The notes: generated by a model from the sequence alone, not told the origin. Positions 23,322 to 33,524 are shown, counted from the stretch's first letter. The stretch is DNA of 64,000 nucleotides from Microbacterium tenebrionis (GCF_903645325.1 NZ_CAHJXQ010000009.1:1-64000), one strand, 5' to 3'. Numbers and translations are program-made.

Positions 23322-26300
23322 TCACCGGAAGTCGCGGGAACGGTGCTCGATGCCGGTGCGCAGATCCTCGAACGCATCCGCGAGCACGTTGATCACACCC
23401 TCGGGCGAGCGCTCCAGGATGCCGCGGATGATGAGCGCAGGGGAGTCCCTGGCGACGCGGCTGTAGCGCGCCCACACCCCGGCCGAGCAGACCACGTTGA
23501 CCAGGCCCTTCTCGTCTTCGAGGTTGAGGAACGTGATGCCGGATGCCGTCGCCGGCCGCTGCCGGTGCGTGACGAGTCCCGCCACCTCGATGCGCCGGCC
23601 GACCTCGTGCGTGCGCAGCTGCTCGGCCGTGAGCACGCCGCGCTCGTCCAGCGCCCCGCGGAAATGCAGCATCGGGTGATCGTCGATGGAGACCCCGGTG
23701 GTCTGCAGATCGGCGGCGAGCCGCTCGTAGCTGGTCTGGTCCGCGAACAGCGGCGGCTGCACCGAGACGGTCGTGCCGGGCAGGTAGCGGGCGCGATCCT
23801 CTGCGGCGGCCCCCGCCAGCCAGACCCCTTCGCGGCGGCTCAACCCCAGGCACTCGAAAGCGCCGGCGGTCGCCAGAGCCTCGAGCTGGGCGGCTGTCGC
23901 ATCCGTCCGGCGCACGAGATCGGGCAGATCCTTATACCGGCCGTTCGCGTCGCGCTCGGCGGCGATGCGCTCCGCCATCGGCTTGCCGATGCCGCGCACG
24001 CTCAGGAGCCCGAGGCGGACGGCGAATGCTCCGTCTCGGCGATGCGCCGCGGACTCATCCGGCGCCGTGCGGTCGAACTCCCCGGCTGCGGGCTGGTCGT
24101 ACACCGTGCACGCGTCGAGACCGGTGGGGCCCGCGGGGTCGGTGAGGCCGGCGGCATCCGACAGCGGTTCGAGAGTCGCTCCGGCCGCCGACAGATGCAG
24201 GTCGGGACGGCGCACCTGCACCCCGTGCCGCCGCGCGTCGGCGGTGAGCGTGGCGGCGGAGTAGAAGCCCATCGGCTGCGCGTCCAGGAGCCCCGCGAGG
24301 AACGCGGCCGGATAGTGCAGCTTCAGCCACGAGCTGGCGTAGACGAGCAGAGCGAACGACAGCGAATGCGACTCGGCGAACCCGAAGTTCGAGAACGCCT
24401 GGATCTGCTCGTAGATGCGGTCGGACTGCTCCGCCGACAGGCCGTGCCGTGCCATGCCGGCGTACAGCTTGCCGCGGATGCTGTCGATCCGCTCCAGGCC
24501 CCGCTTGGACCCCATCGCACGGCGGAGGGTGTCGGCCTCATCGGCCGTGCAGTCGCCGATCGTCGTCGCCATCTGGATGAGCTGCTCCTGGAACACCGGG
24601 ATGCCCTTGGTGCGCTCGAGCACGGGCCTCAGCGCCGGGTGCGGGTAGGTGATCTCATCGACGCCCATCTTGCGGCGGACGAACGGATGCACGGCTCCGC
24701 CCTGGATGGGGCCGGGACGGATGAGCGCGATCTGGATCGCGAGATCGTAGAACGCCCGCGGCTGCAGCCGCGGGAGCAGGCCGATCTGCGCGCGGGACTC
24801 CACCTGGAAGACGCCGATCGAGTCGGCGCGGCACAGCATGTCGTAGACGGCCGGCTCCTCTTTGGGGATGGTCTCCAGCTTCCAGGTCTCACCGGTCGCC
24901 CCCGCCACGAGGTCGAAGCAGTTCTGGAGGGCTGCGAGCATGCCGAGCCCGAGCAGGTCGAACTTCACCAGCCCCATCCACGCTGCGTCGTCCTTGTCCC
25001 ACTGGATGACGGTGCGATCCTGCATCCGCGCATGCTCGACGGGGACGACCTCGCCTACCGGACGTGCGGTGAGCACCATCCCACCGGAATGGATGCCGAG
25101 ATGCCGGGGCGCCTTGAGCACCTCGCCGGCGTACTCCAGCACCGTCTCGGGGATGTCGTGGCCGTCTGCGGGCTCCAGGCCCGCACCCCAGCCGTCCACC
25201 TGCCGCGACCAGGCGTCCTGCTGACCGGGGGAGTAGCCGAGCGCCCGCGCCATGTCGCGCACGGCGTTCTTCGGTCGGTACTGGATGACGTTCGCCACCT
25301 GCGCCGCGCGCTCCCGCCCGTACTGCTCGTACACCCACTGGATGATCTCCTCGCGACGGCCGGAGTCGAAGTCGACGTCGATGTCTGGCTCTTCGGTGCG
25401 GGTGCTGGCGAGGAACCGCTCGAACGGCAGTCCGTAGAGGATCGGGTCGACGGCGGTGATGCCCAGCAGGTAGCAGACCGCGCTCGCCGCCGCCGAGCCG
25501 CGCCCCTGGCAGAGGATGCCGCGGCGCTTCGCCTCGGCGACGATGCCGTGCACGATGAGGAAGTACCCGGGGAAGTCCTTCTCCTCGATCACGTTCAGCT
25601 CGCGCTCGATCCGTGCACGCCCCGCGTCGTCGAGCCGGGGGTAGCGATCGGGCACGGCCTGCCAGACCAGATGCCGCAGCCAGCTCATCGGGGTGTGTCC
25701 TTCCGGCACCTCCTGCCGCGGCAGGGCGGGCCGTGCCCTGCGCAGCTCGAACGCCGACTCGGCGGCGATGCGCAACCCGTGCGAGATCGCTCCGGGGTAG
25801 CGGGCGAAGCGCTCGGTCATCTCGGCACCGCTGCGCAGATGCGCCGACCCGTGCGATGGCATCCACCCGTCGAGGTCGTCCATGCTGCGCACGGACCGGA
25901 CGGCGGCGACCGCCTCGGCGAGCCCCGCGCGGTGCGGTGCCGAGTAGTGCACGTTGTTCGTCGCGACGACCGGGAGCCGGAGGGATGCCGCGAGATCGGC
26001 GAGTGCGTCGTTGCGGCGGGTGTCCTGCGGATCGCCGTGGTCGACCAGCTCGACGACCACGGCGTCGTGCCCGAACAGGTCGACCAGGCGCCGCAGGGGC
26101 GTGGAGGCATCTCCGCGGGCGAGACCCTGGCGCACGCCGCCCTTGCGGCAGCCGGTCAGGATCGTCCACTGCCCACCCGCGCTCGCCGCGAGATCGTCGA
26201 GATCGTAGACGGGACGCCCCTTCTCGCCACCGCGCAGCTGGGCCCGGGTGATGGCTCCTGCGAGCCGGTGGTACCCCTCCATACCGCGGGCGAGCACGAG

Positions 26301-26744
26301 CAGATGCTCGCCGACCGGGTCTGCAACGCCGCCCTGGGGGCGGGGGAGGTCCAGCGACAGCTCGGCGCCGAACACGGTCTGCAGGCGGACGTCCGGGTTC
26401 GCGCTGATCATGAGGTCGGCGGCCTCGGCGAACCGCGCCGCGCCGTAGAACCCGTCGTGATCGGTGATCGCCAACGCAGTGAGCCCGAGCCGGGCGGCCT
26501 CGGCGAGCAGGTCCTCCGGCGGGGATGCGCCGTCGAGGAAGGAGTACGAGGTGTGCGCGTGCAGCTCGGCGTACGGCACGGCGTCCGCCGGCGGCGTGAT
26601 CGGGGGCGGAGGCTCGGATCTGCGCTTGCGGCTGATCGGGCCGGGGTCCGTCCTGGTCGCACGGGTTTCACCAGGGCCGCCCGGCTCGCCGCTGAGGGTC
26701 TTCTCGAGGTCTTTCCACGACATCGCGGGGTTGTGGAAGCCCAT
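23322..26744 (-). CDS. dnaE2: Error-prone DNA polymerase III alpha subunit DnaE2
   Basis: 1,140 residues from ATG 26744; the frame stays open further upstream, but that part is a shadow of imuB. A PHP domain opens with YAELHAHTSYSFLDGASPPEDLL; the polymerase site is EEPDIDVDFDSGRREE with the acidic pair; GQGSAA-like CQGRGSAAASAVCYLLGI, FGFAESHSLSFALLVYASSWLKLHYPAAF and an OB-fold end (VAGLVTHRQRPATASGITFLNLEDEKGLVNVV) follow. Performs translesion synthesis after DNA damage with ImuA' and ImuB. The start overlaps the imuB stop (TGATG). DnaE2 rather than DnaE1 is argued by the shorter length and the operon. Confidence 0.94.
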   Translation of the reverse strand: MGFHNPAMSWKDLEKTLSGEPGGPGETRATRTDPGPISRKRRSEPPPPITPPADAVPYAELHAHTSYSFLDGASPPEDLLAEAARLGLTALAITDHDGFYGAARFAEAADLMISANPDVRLQTVFGAELSLDLPRPQGGVADPVGEHLLVLARGMEGYHRLAGAITRAQLRGGEKGRPVYDLDDLAASAGGQWTILTGCRKGGVRQGLARGDASTPLRRLVDLFGHDAVVVELVDHGDPQDTRRNDALADLAASLRLPVVATNNVHYSAPHRAGLAEAVAAVRSVRSMDDLDGWMPSHGSAHLRSGAEMTERFARYPGAISHGLRIAAESAFELRRARPALPRQEVPEGHTPMSWLRHLVWQAVPDRYPRLDDAGRARIERELNVIEEKDFPGYFLIVHGIVAEAKRRGILCQGRGSAAASAVCYLLGITAVDPILYGLPFERFLASTRTEEPDIDVDFDSGRREEIIQWVYEQYGRERAAQVANVIQYRPKNAVRDMARALGYSPGQQDAWSRQVDGWGAGLEPADGHDIPETVLEYAGEVLKAPRHLGIHSGGMVLTARPVGEVVPVEHARMQDRTVIQWDKDDAAWMGLVKFDLLGLGMLAALQNCFDLVAGATGETWKLETIPKEEPAVYDMLCRADSIGVFQVESRAQIGLLPRLQPRAFYDLAIQIALIRPGPIQGGAVHPFVRRKMGVDEITYPHPALRPVLERTKGIPVFQEQLIQMATTIGDCTADEADTLRRAMGSKRGLERIDSIRGKLYAGMARHGLSAEQSDRIYEQIQAFSNFGFAESHSLSFALLVYASSWLKLHYPAAFLAGLLDAQPMGFYSAATLTADARRHGVQVRRPDLHLSAAGATLEPLSDAAGLTDPAGPTGLDACTVYDQPAAGEFDRTAPDESAAHRRDGAFAVRLGLLSVRGIGKPMAERIAAERDANGRYKDLPDLVRRTDATAAQLEALATAGAFECLGLSRREGVWLAGAAAEDRARYLPGTTVSVQPPLFADQTSYERLAADLQTTGVSIDDHPMLHFRGALDERGVLTAEQLRTHEVGRRIEVAGLVTHRQRPATASGITFLNLEDEKGLVNVVCSAGVWARYSRVARDSPALIIRGILERSPEGVINVLADAFEDLRTGIEHRSRDFR

Positions 26745-28269
26745 CAGCGGTACCGCCCCTCGATCCACCAGGCGCCGTCCTCCCAGAGGGCGAGCCAGGC
26801 GCGCTGCGATTCGTCGACGATCTGGAACCGCTGCGCCGTCCGGGCGCGTTCGGCATCCCATGCCCGCTCGCGAAGCGGCCACGGACCCGCCCAGCCGAGC
26901 ACCGGCACGTCTTCGATGCGTGCCGGTGGAGCAGACAGCGCGCCGCGTTCGTCGACGGTGGGTGACGTGCCGTCGGCCGCCGTCACCCGGGCGGGGACGG
27001 GAGGCGCGAACACCTCGGAGGGGTGCGGCGGGGGTAGGCTCCCCGGCCACGGAAGGCCGGCATCCCGTTCATGCGGGGCCTTGTCGCCCCACGGCTGGAA
27101 GAGCGCCGCTCGGCGAGCCGGCGCCCGCCGGTGATCTGCGGGGTCCCGACGCCGCGATGCCCGAGCAGGGCCTGCACGCGCGAGACGGCGTGGTGCAGGC
27201 GCTGCTCCGGCCCCTGCCCGAACAGGCCGGGCTGATGATGGGCGCTGTCATCGACGCGCGTCGGAGTGATCCGCACCTCGAGGATGCCTGCGCCCGCTCT
27301 CTCGGTATCGGCGAAGGCCCCCGCCATCGATTCGAGCTGCCATCGGACGCGGTCGACGAGGTCGCTCGCCTCGAACGAGGTCGGATGCATCCACACCCGT
27401 GACGACACGCCCCCGTCGTCGTCGGTGAGATCGATGCGCACCTCGGTGCACACCTGCGAGAGCTCGGCGAGCCCTGCGGTCACGGCGTCCGCCGTCTGAC
27501 GCACCGCGAAGGCGACCTGCTCGGCCTGGGCCAGCGGCGCATCGAACACGATCTCGCGGGCGAGCTGCGGCTCGGGGGCCTGCGGGGTCAGCGGTCGCGA
27601 ATCGGCTCCGGCGGCCAGATCGTGCAGCCGCACGCCCCGCTCGCCGAGGCGGTCGCGCACGTGGCCGACCTCGAGGGCGGCGAGCTCAGCCAGCGTCCGC
27701 ACGCCGAGCTTGATCAGCAGCGCGGTGATCTGCTCGTCGGCCAGAGCCTGCACGGGAAGCGGGGCGAGGAACGCGCGCGAACCGCCGGGTTCGACCACGC
27801 GCACCGGATCGGCGAGCCTGGCGGCCTGCTCGGCGGTGAACAGCCCGTCGGCCACCCCGGCGCGGGAGCCGGGGTGGGTGTGCTCGGCGAGGGCGTCGAT
27901 GAGGTGGAGTGCGGCCTGCTCCTCGCCGCCGTAGTAGCGGGCGGCTCCGCGGGCGCGCAGGGCGACCAGGCCGGGGCGCAGCGGCTGAATGCCGGGCACG
28001 AGCTCTTCGAGCAGACGCAGCACCGGTACGAACATGCGCTGCTCCTGCAGCGGATCGGCGGGCAGGATCCGGAGCCCGGGCGAGCGGGTCTGCGCGAGCC
28101 GGCGGCGCTGCCCGCGGCGCACGCCCTGCGCCCGGGCGGAGGCCGAGCACGCGATCACGGTGTTCGCCTGCACGACCGCGACGGGCTCATCGCCCGGCGG
28201 GGCGCCGAGCGCCGCGCGCACCGGCCAGTCCGGCAGCCACAGCACGAGATGGCGGGGAGGGGTGGTCAT
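26744..28269 (-). pseudogene. imuB: ImuB, Y-family polymerase-like adaptor, frameshifted
   Basis: ImuB is a catalytically inactive Y-family protein that docks DnaE2 on the beta clamp. ATG 28269: HLVLWLPDWPVRAALG, then VIACSASARAQGVRRGQRRR and a long C-terminal region. The frame reads correctly to LAERR near 27113, then turns into nonsense; the expected continuation (ALFQPWGDKAPHERDAGLPWPG, then GPWPLRERAWD, AQRFQIVD and WWIEGRYR) is present in the next frame down to the stop at 26744. One missing base near 27110 explains it. It overlaps imuA and dnaE2 as usual. Either a sequencing indel or a broken gene. Confidence 0.88.
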
Positions 28270-29003
28270 CCGGCCACCGCCAGGTGGTCGGGAAGCGGCA
28301 GCGCGGCGACGGGACGGACGGCAGCCGGTGCGGCATCCACCCGACCGAGCGAGGTCGGCATCTGCACCCGCACGCGCCTGCCGTTCTCGAACCGGCGCCC
28401 CGATGCCCGCAGCGTCACGGTGCGATCGGACAGCAGGCCCCACCCGGAGCCCAGACCGTGCCACTCGGTCTCCTCCACACGGATCGTCGCCTCTGCCTGC
28501 GGCCACGACGCGGTCACCAGCAGCGTGCAGCCGCGATCGCGCAGCCGTGCGTTCAGCCGGGCGATGTCGGCGTCCGGGACGCGGCTGCGCGGGTGCACGG
28601 CGATGATCGGGATCACCTCGGACAGCGCCGTGGCCACGGTCAGCCAGCGCGGACCGGGGTCGGGCACGAGGATGAGCCGCTCGAGTTCGACGCCGAGATC
28701 GCTCATCGCCTCGACGCCGATCGTGGGCATGCCGATCACCGCGCACCACGATCCCTTCTGCGACGGGGCTGCCAGCAGGGCTCCGAGCAGGCTCGGAGAG
28801 GGGGAGATCGAGTACGAGGAGCCCACGCGCAGGCCGGAATCGGGCCGCAGCCCCTCCAGTGCCGGATCGAGAGGGAGGAAGGGTGCGTCGCTGCGCCGCC
28901 GCTGCATGCGGGAGATCTCGCTGCGCAGACGATGGACCTCCTGCGCGCGGGAGGCGATGCTCTCGGGGGCCAGAGCGGTGGGGGCGGGAAGTGCGGTGCC
29001 CAT
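28266..29003 (-). CDS. imuA: ImuA' mutasome protein
   Basis: About 245 residues, RecA/SulA-like fold, with APESIASRAQEVHRLRSEISRMQ at the start, LLAAPSQKGSWCAVIGMPTIGVEAMSDLGVELERLILVPDPG in the core and PLPDHLAVAG at the end. Works with ImuB and DnaE2 in damage-induced mutagenesis. ATG 29003 is preferred because GAGG lies 9 bases upstream; ATG 29012 would put the ribosome site almost inside the codon. The stop overlaps imuB by ATGA. First gene of the SOS operon, with a LexA-like dyad just before it. Confidence 0.85.
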   Translation of the reverse strand: MGTALPAPTALAPESIASRAQEVHRLRSEISRMQRRRSDAPFLPLDPALEGLRPDSGLRVGSSYSISPSPSLLGALLAAPSQKGSWCAVIGMPTIGVEAMSDLGVELERLILVPDPGPRWLTVATALSEVIPIIAVHPRSRVPDADIARLNARLRDRGCTLLVTASWPQAEATIRVEETEWHGLGSGWGLLSDRTVTLRASGRRFENGRRVRVQMPTSLGRVDAAPAAVRPVAALPLPDHLAVAG

Positions 29004-29014
29004 GCCAACCATCC

Positions 29015-29030
29015 TCGAAGATAAATACGA
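29015..29030. promoter_or_regulatory. LexA-box-like dyad upstream of imuA
   Basis: TCGAAGATAAATACGA, compared with the actinobacterial LexA consensus TCGAAC-N4-GTTCGA, matches 9 of 12 fixed positions. It lies 12 bases before the chosen imuA start, as expected for an SOS-controlled mutasome operon. Degenerate, so moderate confidence. Confidence 0.5.
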
Positions 29031-29127
29031 ATAAATCAAGCGATGCTTCGATGGTAATTCGTAGATCGGACATCGCGGTTATCCACAGCCCCGTCCGCGC
29101 CGGCATCGTTTCTCGTAGCCTTCCGAC

Positions 29128-29607
29128 ATGTCTTCCGTCTCGCCGTACGACCTCGCGGTCATCGTCGTGCACCTGGGGCTCGCGGGCATCGGGGTGTGGC
29201 TGCTGGCGATCGATGCCCGCACGCACCGGCTGCCCAACCGGATCGTGCTGCCGGCGCTCGCGGCATCCCTCGTCCTCGTCGCCGTCGACGCCCTCGTCAC
29301 ATGGCGGACGACGGCGCTGATCGGTGCGCTGGCCGGCATGCTGATCCTCGGCGGCTTCTACCTCGTGCTGCGCGCCATGAGCCGGGGTGGCATCGGCGGG
29401 GGAGACGTGAAGCTCGCCGCCCTCATCGGCCTCGTGCTCGGATGGCACGGATGGCAGGTGCTCGTGATCGGTGCGGCAGCCGCCTTCGTCCTCGGCGCGC
29501 TCTATGCCCTCGCGCTCATGGCGCTCAGGCGCGCGAACCGTTCGACGCGCATCGCCTTCGGCCCGTGGATGATCATCGGTGCGGTGCTGGGGATCGCGAT
29601 CGGATGA
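29128..29607 (+). CDS. Prepilin-peptidase-like A24 protein (short form)
   Basis: 159 residues with five or so hydrophobic segments. The two aspartate motifs of A24 peptidases are visible: AIDARTHRLPNRIVLPA and GGGDVKLAALIG. It lacks the N-terminal methyltransferase domain, as short CpaA/TadV-like forms do. It would cleave type IV or Flp pilin leaders in the membrane, but no pilus genes are nearby. Divergent from imuA. Confidence 0.85.
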   Translation: MSSVSPYDLAVIVVHLGLAGIGVWLLAIDARTHRLPNRIVLPALAASLVLVAVDALVTWRTTALIGALAGMLILGGFYLVLRAMSRGGIGGGDVKLAALIGLVLGWHGWQVLVIGAAAAFVLGALYALALMALRRANRSTRIAFGPWMIIGAVLGIAIG

Positions 29608-29668
29608 GCTATGCGCAAAAATGCCAGGCTGGCTTGCATTGAAGCGCAAGAGGGGGTTGCGTAGAGTT

Positions 29669-29873
29669 GTGACGAAGCGGCAGAAGTACCGTGATGTGTC
29701 ACGCTTTCTCCGGTCGCAAGGCTGGGAGATCGCCCGCACGAAGGGCAGTCACGAAATCTGGAAGTCGAAGGACGGCGCCCGGATCCTATCGGTCGCAGCT
29801 CACGGAGGTCTCCGCGGGCGTCGTGAAGCAGATTCAAGACGTGTTCCCGGACACGCCACGGAACTGGAACTGA
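29669..29873 (+). pseudogene. hicA: HicA-family mRNA interferase toxin, frameshifted
   Basis: From GTG 29669: KYRDVSRFLRSQGWEIARTKGSHEIWKSKDGARILSVAAHG, the HicA dsRBD-like fold with its catalytic His in GSHEIW. After position 29804 the frame is lost; the expected end (EVSAGVVKQIQDVFPDTPRNWN, stop) is in another frame. Two bases missing or one extra at 29804 explain it. The HicB partner follows 14 bases later. The toxin is probably inactive if the break is real. Confidence 0.82.
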
Positions 29874-29887
29874 GAGGAACGACGGCG

Positions 29888-30325
29888 ATGACCGAGGCTC
29901 GCAGGATTCGGGCACACGCATACCGTGACGATGACGGATGGTGGACGATCAAGATTCCCGAACTCACCTCCCCCGGCCCCAACGGACGAACCATCGTCGC
30001 TACGGGGGCCGCTACGACCTACCGCGGAATCGACAAGGCGGCGCACGACTTGGCGGCTGCATGGCTCGATGACGACAGCGCCGTAGCGGTCGATGTCGAG
30101 GTCGACGTGCCTGACGAGATCGCGAAGCTCTGGAGGGATGGAAAAGAGGCAGAGGAGACCTCCCGCGCCGCCCAGGCGCGCGCCGTGGTACTTCGTCGCA
30201 GCGCGGTTCGGGCACTTCGCGCGCGTGGGTACCCCGCCGAGGCCGCGGCTGCCGCGTTCGGCGTCAGCCGACAACGAATCGGTCAGCTTGAAAAGTCCGA
30301 GCCCACGGAGAAGGCCGCGTCATGA
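29888..30325 (+). CDS. hicB: HicB-family antitoxin with C-terminal helix-turn-helix
   Basis: 145 residues. The N-terminal half (AHAYRDDDGWWTIKIPEL, then ATTYRGIDKAAHDLAAAWL) is the HicB RNase-H-like fold that caps HicA. The C-terminal end (YPAEAAAAAFGVSRQRIGQLEKSE) is a helix-turn-helix for autoregulation. It is intact although the adjacent hicA appears broken, which is harmless for the cell. Confidence 0.85.
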   Translation: MTEARRIRAHAYRDDDGWWTIKIPELTSPGPNGRTIVATGAATTYRGIDKAAHDLAAAWLDDDSAVAVDVEVDVPDEIAKLWRDGKEAEETSRAAQARAVVLRRSAVRALRARGYPAEAAAAAFGVSRQRIGQLEKSEPTEKAAS

Positions 30326-30377
30326 CCCGCCACCCGTGAGCGGTGTCGCGGAGGCTTAAGAGGGCTATTGTGTGCTC

Positions 30378-30590
30378 ATGGCAATCGCACGACTTCACGG
30401 CGGCCCGCTCGACGGGCAGATCATCCCCATCGAGGATGCCGACGACAAGCTGATCGTCCCCTACAGCGAGACGCAGGTGGTCTACAACCGACGCGGCGAC
30501 GCGCAGAACACCGGTGAGAGCGACGGCCCCACCGAGATCGACTACTGGTTCGACGAGGCGCTCGAAGATCTCACGCTCAGCGATGACTGA
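30378..30590 (+). CDS. Small conserved hypothetical protein
   Basis: 70 residues from ATG 30378: ARLHGGPLDGQIIPIEDADDKLIVPYSETQVVYNRRG and an acidic tail. GGPLDG openings occur in many small actinobacterial proteins of unknown role. It overlaps the CYTH gene by 8 bases and is thus its operon partner. Confidence 0.7.
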   Translation: MAIARLHGGPLDGQIIPIEDADDKLIVPYSETQVVYNRRGDAQNTGESDGPTEIDYWFDEALEDLTLSDD

Positions 30591-31191
30591 AGGCGCGCGG
30601 TCCGTCGAGATCGAGCGCAAGTACGACGTCGACGTGGCGACGCCGCTGCCCGACTGGGGCGGTCTGGACGCCGCGGTCGACCAGGGCGAGTCGCGCGAAC
30701 TCGACGCCCGGTACTTCGACACCGCTGACACGGCTCTCGCCCGCGCCGGTGTCGCCGTGCGCCGGCGCACGGGAGGCCCCGACGCCGGTTGGCACATCAA
30801 GGGACCGCGCGAGGGCGACGGTCGGCTCGAGATCGCCTGGCCGCTGGGGGAGGGAGACACCGTCCCGGATGCCGTCGCTGAAGCGCTCGCACACTGGACG
30901 ACGGATGCTCTGACGCCGCTCGCCCGCATCGAGAACCAGCGCACCGCCTACCTGCTCACAGGCCCCGGCGGTGTCGTCGCCGAGTTCGTCGACGACCGCG
31001 TCCGCGCCACCGACCTGCGACAGGGCGTCCAGCGCGAATGGCGCGAGTGGGAAGTGGAGCTCGGCCCTGCGGCTCCTGCCGACGAGACCGGCCGCGACGC
31101 GCTGTTCTCGGCGATCGAGACGGCCGTCTTCGCCACCGGGGCCCGTGCCTCGGCATCCGATTCGAAACTCGCCCGCGCCCTCGGCTTCTGA
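30583..31191 (+). CDS. CYTH-domain protein (triphosphate tunnel type)
   Basis: 202 residues. VEIERKYDVD provides the ExExK metal/phosphate motif; LDARYFDTADTALARAGVAVRRRTGG and GWHIKGPREGDGRLEIAWPL continue the tunnel strands, and the end DSKLARALGF is also typical. CYTH enzymes hydrolyse or bind triphosphate-containing substrates (polyphosphate, thiamine triphosphate, or nucleotide substrates of class IV cyclases). The substrate here is unknown. Confidence 0.88.
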   Translation: MTEGARSVEIERKYDVDVATPLPDWGGLDAAVDQGESRELDARYFDTADTALARAGVAVRRRTGGPDAGWHIKGPREGDGRLEIAWPLGEGDTVPDAVAEALAHWTTDALTPLARIENQRTAYLLTGPGGVVAEFVDDRVRATDLRQGVQREWREWEVELGPAAPADETGRDALFSAIETAVFATGARASASDSKLARALGF

Positions 31192-31245
31192 CGCAGCCCC
31201 CTCTGTTTCAGGGGTGAGCGACGGCCCCGAACCTATACTGAGCGT

Positions 31246-33511
31246 GTGACCGACACCGCAGCCGCGCCACCTCGTCGTCGGGGCGTCGGGCGCCGGATCG
31301 GGCTCGCGGTTCTCGCGCTGGTCGGTGCCGCCGCGTCCTCGGAGGCGTCTTCGTCGCCGTGCAGCTACCGCAGCCGGCCACGCAGCTCGCGGATCCGCCT
31401 CGCGGCGACCTCATCGTCGACGGGGTGGACGGCGAGTGGCGGATCGGCGAGTTCACGATCGTGCTCGATGAGGCCCTGCACGGGACGCATCCGCAGGCGG
31501 CGGCATCGGGGTGGCAGACGGGTCCGGGCGAGGCGTTCTTCACAGCCGCCCAGGGACGCGCGAGCTATATCGACGACCTCGGACTCGTCCGGGTGAGCGA
31601 TGACCAGGACGCCATCTGGAACACGCAGCACGTCACGGCGGCGGAGGTCGACTCCGAGGGGGCGCTCGCACTCAGCGGAACGCTCGACGACGTCGACTCG
31701 GTGACATGGACGCTCCGGCTCCGCGAGGGCGCGCCCGGGCGGTTGGATGCCGAGATATCGGTGTCCGAGCCCGCGAACCGCATCTATCTCACCGCCGCGC
31801 TGGACGACGGCGAAGGCGTGCACGGGCTGGGGGCGCAGTCGGCCGGGTGGGATCTCCGTGGCAACCGCGTGCCTCTGATCCCGCGCGAACAGGGGATCGG
31901 GCGGGGCGAGTACCGCTGTCGTTCCTCGTCGACCTCGCGGCGAGTTCGGCCGGCGGGCAGGACACCACCTACCTCCCGAGCGCCGTGAACGTCACAGGCC
32001 TCTCGCGCAGCCTCGTCTACCGCGGCGACGCGTTCTCCTCGGTGGACCTGCGCCCCGACGACCGCATGATCTGGGAGGTCTGGAGCAGCACGGCCGACTT
32101 CTCGCTCGCCGCTGCCGCAACCCCCGCGGACGCCGTGGCGATCCAGTCGGCCTGGGCGGGCGCAGCCGAACCTCCGCCGGCATGGACGCGAACCGGACTG
32201 ATCGCCGGTATCCAGGGCGGCACGGACGAGGTGCGGGAGAAGGTCGCCACCCTGCAGGCGGCGGATGTGCCGCTCGCCGCAGTGTGGCTGCAGGACTGGG
32301 TCGGGCGCCGGACCACCGACTTCGGAGAGCGTCTGCAATGGAACTGGAGCCTCGACGACGAGCAGTACCCCGGCTGGGAGCAGCTGGTCGCAGACCTCGA
32401 GGCCCAGGGCATCCGCGTCCTCACCTACGTCAATCCCTCCCTGTCCGAGGACAGCGGTGCGGCAGCGTCGGCCCGTGGCGGACGCGACCTGTACGCCGAG
32501 GCCGCAGCCGCCGGATACCTGGCGCTGGACGAGGGCGGCGCCGTGCTCGACATCGACCAGCACGGCTTCACCGCGGCGATGGTCGATCTCTCCGACGCCG
32601 CTGCCAGGGAGTGGCTGGCGCGGGTCATCGCCGACGAGGCGGCCGGGTCCGGAGCATCCGGCTGGATGGCGGACTTCGCGGAGGGGCCGCCTCCGGACGC
32701 CGTGCTCGACGGCGGGTCCGGGGCGGACTGGCGGGTGCGGTGGCCCGTTCTCTGGCAGGACGTGAATCGGCGTGCGCTCGAGATCGCCGGGCTCGAGGCC
32801 GACGGCTTTGTCTGGCACCGCAGCGGAGGAACCCGCTCGGCCGGTGCGGCCGACGCGCTGTGGCTGGGCGATCAGACGCAGGACTGGTCGCGCGAGGACG
32901 GCCTGGCCTCCACCGTCACGCTCACGCAGTCGCTGTCCGCGAGCGGCATGGCGCAGGTGCACGGCGATATCGGCGGGTACACGAGTATCGATCTGCCGGT
33001 CATCCCCGATCCCGTCCGCGACGACGAGCTCGTCATCCGCTGGGCGGAGGCGTCGCTGCTGCAGCCGGTTCTCCGCACGCATGAGGGCAACCGGCCCGCC
33101 GTGTCGGCTCAGCCGGCCGAGGATGCGGAGCTGGCCGCGCAGCTCGCCGAGCTGACCCGGGTGTTCGTGGCGCTCGGTCCGGAGCGCGAACGGCTCGCGG
33201 CGCAGGGCGGGCTCGCGGACGCCGTGCAGCATCCGTGGATGCTCGCTCCGGATGCCGGGCTCGACGGCATCGCGGACGAGGAGCTTCAGCTCGGGCCCGA
33301 TATCCTGCTCGCACCCGTGCTCTCCGCCGGTGCGACGACGGTCGACGTGGCCTTCCCTCCGGGAAGATGGCAGAACATCTGGACCGGTGCAGTGTTCGGC
33401 GGGGCCTCGTCCGTGACGCGCGAGAGCGTGGATGCCCCGATGGGGCGACCAGCCCTGTTCGTCCGGGACGGGACGGCGGTGGCGGGCGAGCTCAGCGTGT
33501 TCGCGGACTGA
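31246..33511 (+). pseudogene. Sulfoquinovosidase-like GH31 glycosidase with two frameshifts
   Basis: Read across three frames it is a secreted or anchored GH31 enzyme of about 750 residues. An N-terminal Arg-rich/hydrophobic anchor is followed by a beta domain and the barrel: AVWLQDWVGRRTTDFGERLQWNWSLDD-type block, nucleophile Asp in GWMADFAE, acid/base Asp in LWLGDQTQDWSREDGLAS, and DIGGYTS. These resemble E. coli YihQ, which releases sulfoquinovose from sulfolipids, more than ordinary alpha-glucosidases. Frame breaks at about 31334 (after LVGAA) and 31911 (before PLSFLVDLA) are each repaired by adding one base. The rest of the gene is well conserved, so sequencing indels are plausible. Confidence 0.82.
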
Positions 33512-33524
33512 GGGCCCGGCTCGG

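Noticed and set aside
23343..27134. A 1,263-codon plus-strand frame across dnaE2 and the imuB end
   Set aside because: Antisense shadow of the high-GC dnaE2/imuB genes; no recognisable domain.
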